From Candidatus Cloacimonadota bacterium (GTDB lineage Bacteria > Cloacimonadota > Cloacimonadia > Cloacimonadales > TCS61), in NCBI GenBank assembly GCA_021108315.1, contig JAIORE010000159.1, forward strand, positions 1 through 47,927: 47,927 bases of DNA. Reading direction: 5' to 3'. The translations under genes were made by a program, and so were the position numbers. Positions 38,328 through 45,089 of the stretch are shown here, piece by piece (within the stretch, counting starts at the first letter, position 1; every line of letters begins with the position of its first letter). The notes below the pieces were generated by a model. That model saw only the letters and a program-made list of their open reading frames with translations, was not told the DNA's origin and made no database searches.

Positions 38328-39719
38328 ATGATGAAACAATCAAAAGTTAATATCCTGATTGTAGATGATGAACAGGATGCTTTGGATATTTTTAGCCGAC
38401 AATTGCAAGATAGTTATAGCATAATTACAGCGAATTCAGCAAAGCTTGCCTTACAAAAATTAGAAGAGCAGGAATTTCAAATTGTAATGTCTGACGTTGT
38501 TATGCCCGATATGGATGGAATATCCTTATTAGAAATGATCAAGGTGAGATTTCCCCAAACTTCTATGATTATGATCAGTGGTAAAGCTACAATTGATATG
38601 GTAGTTAAAGCGATGAAGCTTGGTGCTGAGGATTTTATTGAAAAACCTGTAGAAGATCTTGAATTATTAGAAATTATCATAAAAAGGATATTAAAAACAA
38701 AGTGGCAAGCAAATGAAATAATAAGACTTAAAAAAATCATCGGGAAGGATTTTGATCGAGCAAAGGTATTAGGAAATAGTATTCCAATGCAACGATTATT
38801 AGAACAAATAAAGCGCATCGCTCCTACAGATATTACAGTATTAATTTCCGGTGAAACAGGAGTTGGTAAAGAACTTTTCGCAGAGCTAATCTACAGGAAT
38901 AGTAAACGAAAAGAGAATAAGTTTGTAGATGTAAACTGCGGAAGCATTCCAGAAACACTTTTAGAAAGCGTTCTTTTTGGTCATAAAAAAGGAGCTTTTA
39001 CAGATGCAATTCGCGATAAAATAGGATATTTCCAAGAAGCTGATGGTGGTACTTTGTTTCTTGATGAAATTACTGAGACCAGTTTAGCCTTCCAAGTAAA
39101 ATTGCTCCGGGTTTTAGAAAAAAAAACCATCAGATTGGTTGGTGGAGACCAAGATATTGAGGTTGATGTAAGAATTGTTACAGCTACCAATAAAAATATT
39201 GAGGAAGAGGTGAGAAAAGGAAATTTCAGAGAAGATCTTTATTATCGCCTGAATGTATTCAATATCTTTATACCACCACTAAGAGATAGAATTGAAGATA
39301 TCAAGATTCTTGCCACAGCTTTTGTTCGTGAATTTTCTAGTAAATATCAGAAAGAACTCATTCTCTCGGAAGATGTTATGAGGATTTTAATTAATTATGA
39401 CTGGAAAGGAAATATTCGTGAACTTAAAAATTCAATGGAACATGCTGTTGCTTTGGCTAACCATAATAAAATTATCCCAGAAGATCTACCAATAAACTTA
39501 TTAAAAAAATTTAACCAAGATAAAAAAAACATTTTTAATCTTGTTGATCTTCCTTTTCATGAAGCAAAGCAAAATTTTGAGAAATTGTATTTTCGGGAAT
39601 TATTGATCAAATATCAAGGAAAAATTCAAAAAGTTTCTCAAAAGACAGGTATTGTAAGTCAAAATTTGTATAAAAAATTTAATAGATATGGATTGGATCC
39701 TAATGATTTTCGAGAGTAA
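38328..39719 (+). CDS. Sigma-54-dependent response regulator (NtrC family)
   Basis: 463 aa; REC ILIVDDEQDALDIF...VVMPDMDG; AAA+ ISGETGVGKELFAELIY, GAFTDA loop, GGTLFLDEI; C-term Fis-like HTH. Confidence 0.95.
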   Translation: MMKQSKVNILIVDDEQDALDIFSRQLQDSYSIITANSAKLALQKLEEQEFQIVMSDVVMPDMDGISLLEMIKVRFPQTSMIMISGKATIDMVVKAMKLGAEDFIEKPVEDLELLEIIIKRILKTKWQANEIIRLKKIIGKDFDRAKVLGNSIPMQRLLEQIKRIAPTDITVLISGETGVGKELFAELIYRNSKRKENKFVDVNCGSIPETLLESVLFGHKKGAFTDAIRDKIGYFQEADGGTLFLDEITETSLAFQVKLLRVLEKKTIRLVGGDQDIEVDVRIVTATNKNIEEEVRKGNFREDLYYRLNVFNIFIPPLRDRIEDIKILATAFVREFSSKYQKELILSEDVMRILINYDWKGNIRELKNSMEHAVALANHNKIIPEDLPINLLKKFNQDKKNIFNLVDLPFHEAKQNFEKLYFRELLIKYQGKIQKVSQKTGIVSQNLYKKFNRYGLDPNDFRE

Positions 39720-39768
39720 GAAAAAAATCTTTTGCCTTAGATTTTACAAACTAAAAAAAATAAATTTT

Positions 39769-40161
39769 CTACACACCAAAAATCCTTTTATCGGATTTTA
39801 TTACCAAAAGTATCTCTTCAAATATTTCTTCTAAAGTATTATTGAATGGGAATATTTTTTTATTAAATAGAATTCGATTTGCTTCTGGGGTTAAAAAAAA
39901 TAGATCAAAGAATATTTTTTTATATACGGGGTCATTATCTTGATTTGGATCTACATAGATAAAATTAATTGTCAGTTGAAATTTAAATTTTGAATCTTCG
40001 TAATATGGACCATTAAATTCAATATTATCCTTATCACAATCAAAGAACCAGATAAATTTGTGTCTTAGAATGGTCATTTTTTTTACAGCTAATCTCTTTA
40101 AATCAATATATCTAATTTTATTTAATTGAAAATGTTCATTTATTTCATCAAATCTACTCAT
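39769..40161 (-). CDS. Hypothetical protein
   Basis: 130-aa ORF in an otherwise intergenic interval; no recognised family. Confidence 0.55.
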   Translation of the reverse strand: MSRFDEINEHFQLNKIRYIDLKRLAVKKMTILRHKFIWFFDCDKDNIEFNGPYYEDSKFKFQLTINFIYVDPNQDNDPVYKKIFFDLFFLTPEANRILFNKKIFPFNNTLEEIFEEILLVIKSDKRIFGV

Positions 40162-40405
40162 AAAATCTCCGAAAAATCAGAAAATAATTAATACTAAATT
40201 GAGCGAATGTAAATCGGTCTAATTCTCATTACTCTGATTGGGAATGGATAAACTTTAAAATCCTGTTTTAGCTTTTTGGTTTTATCTCATATCAGGATTT
40301 GGGAGCATTGCATTTCTAAAATGAGCTTTAAGAACAAGAAACGCTAAGAACATGGAGAAGGGGGAAAAATTAGAAATATTTAACGAAGTGAATAAATCGA
40401 CAGTA

Positions 40406-40684
40406 TCATAAATCATCCTCATCTAAATCATCAAAATCGTCCTCATCTTCTTCATCTTGCATCCAATCCGGACAAAAAATAGCATCTTCGGTATAATCCC
40501 AACCATCCACATTTTTTAAACCATAACGATTTAGTAACTCTTCTTCCCACAATGAATAACGAACTTTGTCATTGTAAATATCATAAACCAAAACAGGCTT
40601 TCTGTATCCTCGAATTTTATGGCTTTGATCAGTAAGATCAAAAAATTCTTTGATACGCTCTTTGTTATCTTCTTTGATCATCAT
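40406..40684 (-). CDS. Hypothetical protein with acidic C-terminus
   Basis: 92 aa, ends DEEDEDDFDDLDEDDL; SD-like GGAG upstream. Confidence 0.65.
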   Translation of the reverse strand: MMIKEDNKERIKEFFDLTDQSHKIRGYRKPVLVYDIYNDKVRYSLWEEELLNRYGLKNVDGWDYTEDAIFCPDWMQDEEDEDDFDDLDEDDL

Positions 40685-40751
40685 AATTCATTTCTCCTCA
40701 GCACAATATTACTATTGACCGAATTTAAACAGTATTTAAGTTCGTTCATAA

Positions 40752-42197
40752 ATGTTTTTACAAGGTGTTATGTCAAATAAAATGAAATTTTTTTTAATCG
40801 TATTTTTTATCTTATTAAATCTTATAATGTTACATTCTTTTGAACCACATGAAGATGATTTTAAAAATAGCTATCAATATGAATTATATCGTTCTTGGTT
40901 GTTACAAAATCATCTCAAACCAAATATTCCAGCTGTTTTTTCTGAGCAAAATATAGTAAAGGAGTTTAAACTTGCTTCATTAAAATCTATAATTGTTCAA
41001 TATGACTGGAAAAACTGGGAAATTTTTGAACAACGAGAGGATATTTTAAAGTATTGTTCTCTTAGATCTGATGAAGTAAAGAAATACTTAGAATTTTCTG
41101 GTTCTTTAATCTATCGTTTGAATTCAGGTGAAAAATTTTATTTAGAAGATTATCTTACTTCAGAATCTATTCTACTAAAATTTAATGAATTAAAAAAATC
41201 TGAAGCATTAGATTCTCTTTGGAATCTTTATTCTGAAAAAAGATTTTGTACGAAACTAGTTGAAATTATTTCTGTTGATTCACATATTGGTTTGAAAATT
41301 ATTTCTGAGGAAAACGTATATTTTTCTGTTCTATTTCCAAAATCTGATAATCTGACTAATTTAGCAAAAGAACTTAAATTGATAGAAGAAGTGAAATCAC
41401 AGGAGATTTCCAAACTAAAAAAGATCAAAAAAAAAGAAGAATTAATAAAGAAGAGACAAAAACCTATTAAAAAGAAGATATTTAAAAGAAAAGAATCAAC
41501 ATACAAATTAGTGAACTTTATCAAAGAAAACTTTGATGAACAGCAACAACGTGAGCTTCTACATAATAAAATTGAAAATCCTCAAAAATTTATTAACAAA
41601 GAATTTCCCAACTTTGAAATTAGTAGAACAAAAAATATTTATCAATTAATACACGAACCCTTTATTGACGAATTTAAAACTGATATTCAGATAAAGCTTA
41701 AACAAGAAAAAGATGGGGTAGATTTTACACCGGTTTCAAAGTATAAATTAGATGAAAAACTGGTTAGATTATTCAGAGATGAAACAATCGATTTATCCGA
41801 TTTAGAATATAATGATATTGATAAAATTGCACCGCTTTTGAGCCAACTATTGTTTGAACACAGAGCAATTGGGACTAAACTTCTCAATTTTATTTTGATA
41901 CATGATGGAGTTCCCACAACTTTGATTTTGAATGGAAATGATAGAGAATTACTGGAAATTTCTTCCTATGCAAATTTATTATTATTATTGAATAAATATT
42001 GGCAAAACCATACAGTATATTTTAAATTGGATGAATTTAGAAAGATCAATGGATTCATAGAATTTAGAGGATTTTTATATGCAAATGAATCTGGGAATCA
42101 ACTCTATGATTATGCTGAAATCCGCTTTCAATTGGATAAAGAATACAGAATTTCTTTGATTATGATGATATTACATCCTGAGATTGAGAATTCATGA
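40752..42197 (+). CDS. Hypothetical exported protein with Lys-rich central segment
   Basis: 481 aa; N-term hydrophobic signal (MKFFLIVFFILLNLIMLHS, probably initiating at an internal Met); KKIKKKEELIKKRQKPIKKKIFKRKES. Confidence 0.7.
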   Translation: MFLQGVMSNKMKFFLIVFFILLNLIMLHSFEPHEDDFKNSYQYELYRSWLLQNHLKPNIPAVFSEQNIVKEFKLASLKSIIVQYDWKNWEIFEQREDILKYCSLRSDEVKKYLEFSGSLIYRLNSGEKFYLEDYLTSESILLKFNELKKSEALDSLWNLYSEKRFCTKLVEIISVDSHIGLKIISEENVYFSVLFPKSDNLTNLAKELKLIEEVKSQEISKLKKIKKKEELIKKRQKPIKKKIFKRKESTYKLVNFIKENFDEQQQRELLHNKIENPQKFINKEFPNFEISRTKNIYQLIHEPFIDEFKTDIQIKLKQEKDGVDFTPVSKYKLDEKLVRLFRDETIDLSDLEYNDIDKIAPLLSQLLFEHRAIGTKLLNFILIHDGVPTTLILNGNDRELLEISSYANLLLLLNKYWQNHTVYFKLDEFRKINGFIEFRGFLYANESGNQLYDYAEIRFQLDKEYRISLIMMILHPEIENS

Positions 42198-42220
42198 AGA
42201 GAATAAATACTGAAAATCCG

Positions 42221-42321
42221 CCACAGAGAGCACAGAGAAAAAAAATATTTAACGCAAAGAAATTTAAAATTTAATATTGAAGATTTAATATTTGTCTCTG
42301 TGCTCTAAGTGTTCTCTGTGG
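42221..42321. repeat. Inverted-repeat intergenic element (CCACAGAGAGCACAGAGA ... TCTCTGTGCTCTAAGTGTTCTCTGTGG)
   Basis: Complementary purine/pyrimidine arms at both ends flanking an AT-rich core; sits just upstream of tatD. Confidence 0.75.
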
Positions 42322-42378
42322 TTAATACTTTTTATTGACCTTGCCCGTGAAGTTCCGCGGAAAAAACTGAGGAAAAAA

Positions 42379-43131
42379 ATGAAAATATTTGAAACGCATG
42401 CCCATCTTAATTTTAAAGATTTTAATAAAGATAGAGAACAACTTTTAAAGAAATGTAAAGCTTCTGGAATTGAATATGTTATAAATATCGGAGTTGATGA
42501 AAAAACATCGAAAAATAGCATTGATTTGGCAAAAAAGTATGATTTTATCTATGCAACTGTTGGTTATCATCCTCATGATGCAAAAAAATTCGATGAGAAG
42601 ATAATCAGAGAATTAGCCAAACATAAAAAAGTAGTAGCAATTGGCGAAATTGGCTTGGATTATTATCGAAATCTTTCACCAAAAGAGATTCAGATTCAAG
42701 TGTTTAAAAAGCAGTTAGAAATTGCTCTTGACCTAAATTTACCTGTCGTGATCCATGATAGAGAGGCTCACGAAGATTGTTTTGATATTCTGAATAAGTA
42801 TAAAATAAAAAAAGTTGTTTTTCATTGTTTTTCGGGTGATGAAATTTTTGCTGAAAAAGTTATTGATAAGGGTTGGTTCATATCTTTTACTGGAATAATT
42901 ACTTACAAAAACAGCATAATGGAAAATATTGTGAGGATAGTTCCTGAAAATAAATTCTTTGTGGAAACGGATAGTCCATATTTATCTCCAGTTCCATTTC
43001 GAGGAAAAAGAAATTCACCTCTGAATTTGCGATATATTATCGAAAAGATATCTGAGGTCAAACAAATATCCCCCAAGAAAGTAGCTGATTTGTCATTTAA
43101 TAATGCTATAGATTTTTTTAATATTAATTAG
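42379..43131 (+). CDS. tatD: TatD-family metal-dependent hydrolase/DNase
   Basis: ATG at 42379 with GAGG SD; MKIFETHAHLNFKDF, GYHPHDA, AIGEIGLDYYR, PVVIHDREAHED, FHCFSGD, VETDSPYLSPVPFRGKRNSP. The 5' extension to 42292 in the ORF track runs through a repeat and is not credible. Confidence 0.95.
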   Translation: MKIFETHAHLNFKDFNKDREQLLKKCKASGIEYVINIGVDEKTSKNSIDLAKKYDFIYATVGYHPHDAKKFDEKIIRELAKHKKVVAIGEIGLDYYRNLSPKEIQIQVFKKQLEIALDLNLPVVIHDREAHEDCFDILNKYKIKKVVFHCFSGDEIFAEKVIDKGWFISFTGIITYKNSIMENIVRIVPENKFFVETDSPYLSPVPFRGKRNSPLNLRYIIEKISEVKQISPKKVADLSFNNAIDFFNIN

Positions 43132-43139
43132 GGAATATC

Positions 43140-43589
43140 ATGAAAAGTTTTAAAAACAAAAAAGCATATCACAATTATTTTTTTACACAAGAATTAGAAG
43201 CAGGAATTGTTCTTAAAGGTACAGAGATCAAATCAATTCGTACCGGAAAAGTGAATTTCAAAGATAGCTATGCCAAGATCGAAAACGGTGAAGTCTGGCT
43301 TTATAATCTTCATATTAGCATTTATGACCAAGCAAGTTATTTCAATCATGAGCCGGAACGACCTAGAAAACTGCTTTTAAATCGACAAGAAATCAAAAAA
43401 TTGATAAGAAAAACAGAAGAAAAAGGGATGACTTTGATCCCAACTAAAATTTACATCACAGAGCAGGGTTTGGCAAAGCTTTCTTTAGGATTGGCACAAG
43501 GAAAAAGACTTTATGATAAAAGAGATGCTCTGCAGAAAAAAGATGAAATGCGAAATCAACAGAGACAGGTAAAATATCGAGATTATTAG
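43140..43589 (+). CDS. smpB: SsrA-binding protein SmpB
   Basis: 149 aa; NKKAYHNYFFTQELEAGIVLKGTEIKSIRTGKVNFKDSYAKIENGEVWL...GLAQGKRLYDKRDALQKKDEMR. Confidence 0.97.
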   Translation: MKSFKNKKAYHNYFFTQELEAGIVLKGTEIKSIRTGKVNFKDSYAKIENGEVWLYNLHISIYDQASYFNHEPERPRKLLLNRQEIKKLIRKTEEKGMTLIPTKIYITEQGLAKLSLGLAQGKRLYDKRDALQKKDEMRNQQRQVKYRDY

Positions 43590-43820
43590 TTTTTTTTCTT
43601 TTCAAACCGAACGAGTATCACAAACAGCCGGAACAAAGTGGAAACCTGCGAAGCTCATCCTGTTTGTGCCTTTTGTATTGTTTGAACTTATGAGACTTTT
43701 CAAATTAAGTCATTGCAATTTATAGAATTAGGGTTTTATAGGAATAAAAAGTGCACATTTTGATTTGAAAAGATGTATTCCACCAATTGACAATTTTTTT
43801 TACCAATTTAATTTAGAAGC

Positions 43821-43991
43821 CCACGATTTTAATCGTGGTAATATTATGAGGTAACAACAATAGCCGACTTTAGTCGTAAAAAACTTCACTAGATTTATCA
43901 TAATTATTCTATATTGTTTTCAGTGTCTATTTTTTTAACGACTCAAGTCGTGTAGGAATGATTCCTGATTGTTCCACGATTGAAATCGTGG
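43821..43991. repeat. Cluster of REP-like short palindromes
   Basis: CCACGATTTTAATCGTGG (43821-43838), CGACTTTAGTCG (43865-43876), ACGACTCAAGTCGT (43938-43951), CCACGATTGAAATCGTGG (43974-43991). Confidence 0.85.
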
Positions 43992-44215
43992 ATTTCTTTA
44001 TGGAGTATTTTTCTTTTAGATTTTTAACTATCAAAAAAATGCCAAGATAGCATAAAAATGTGCAATATTAACAAATATATAGCTGCTTACTTATTAAAAA
44101 GATGGCTTGAGATGTGAACAGTCTCATTTAGATACCCAACAAAAAAATAAAAAACAGTTTGACAATTATCAGCTCGTAAAAGTGTTGTCACTAATAGTTA
44201 CAAAAAGAGGTATTA

Positions 44216-45064
44216 ATGGAAGTAATTAAAGAGATGATAGCTATTGGTTTTACGGAATATGAAGCAAAAGCTTATTATAATTTACTGAAAAAAAATAGTT
44301 TTACAGCGTCTGAACTTTCTAAAATATCAAATGTACCCAGAACAAAGATATATTCAGTTTTAGAAAATATCATAGATAAGGGAGCTTGTCTAGAGATTCC
44401 TGGAAAAATTAAAAAATATCGTGCAATCTCACCAGAAATTGCTTTTAAAAAAATCAAAGAGCAATTAGAAGAAAAAGCAAGTATGATTGATATGGTTTCA
44501 CAACTTTTATTACCTATTTTTGAAATGAAAAGCCATGATAATGATCCCATGGATTATATTGAGGTTTATAGAGATAAAAATAGTGTTTTAAAAAGATTGG
44601 AGCAACTCGAAAGAAATGCTAAATTTGAAATACTCACAATGAGCAAACCACCTTTTGTTTTTGAAATAACAGATTTTGACCATCAAAAAATAAACTCAAA
44701 TGTAGATTATCGTTATCTTGAAGAACTTACAACACCTATCAGCAATTACAAATTTGAACATTGGCAGAAACTTATTGGAAGTGGAATAAACGTAAAAATG
44801 ACGAATAAGCTTCCTATAAAGATAATAATTTATGATCGCCACACATTAGTTTTAGGTCTTCAGGATCATGTTCCCGGCAAAGAGAGTCTCACAAATATGG
44901 TTATTGCTCATAAAGCTCTATCCGATACTTTAGCAGAAATTTTTGAAATGTATTGGAACAAAGCTGTAACTTTTAGCGAATACTGTGAAATTGAAAAAAA
45001 TAATTTACCAAATAATATTGATTATATGTATCAAAATACAAAAAAAAACGGGAATCTGCTGTAA
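44216..45064 (+). CDS. TrmB-family transcriptional regulator
   Basis: 282 aa; N-term wHTH MIAIGFTEYEAKAYYNLLKKNSFTASELSKISNVPRTKIYSVLENIIDKGAC. Confidence 0.9.
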   Translation: MEVIKEMIAIGFTEYEAKAYYNLLKKNSFTASELSKISNVPRTKIYSVLENIIDKGACLEIPGKIKKYRAISPEIAFKKIKEQLEEKASMIDMVSQLLLPIFEMKSHDNDPMDYIEVYRDKNSVLKRLEQLERNAKFEILTMSKPPFVFEITDFDHQKINSNVDYRYLEELTTPISNYKFEHWQKLIGSGINVKMTNKLPIKIIIYDRHTLVLGLQDHVPGKESLTNMVIAHKALSDTLAEIFEMYWNKAVTFSEYCEIEKNNLPNNIDYMYQNTKKNGNLL

Positions 45065-45089
45065 ACCAGCATTCCTAAAGGGAGAAGTG

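Noticed and set aside
42285-42521. 78-aa minus-strand ORF and the 5' extension of tatD (42292-42378)
   Set aside because: Both derive from the intergenic inverted repeat; the real tatD start has an SD at 42379.
43821-43991. Palindrome cluster considered as a CRISPR array
   Set aside because: Only four short, non-identical palindromes of two types with irregular spacing; no cas genes.
43590-44215. Region after smpB considered for tmRNA (ssrA)
   Set aside because: No tRNA-Ala-like acceptor/T-arm with CCA and no tag ORF could be recognised.
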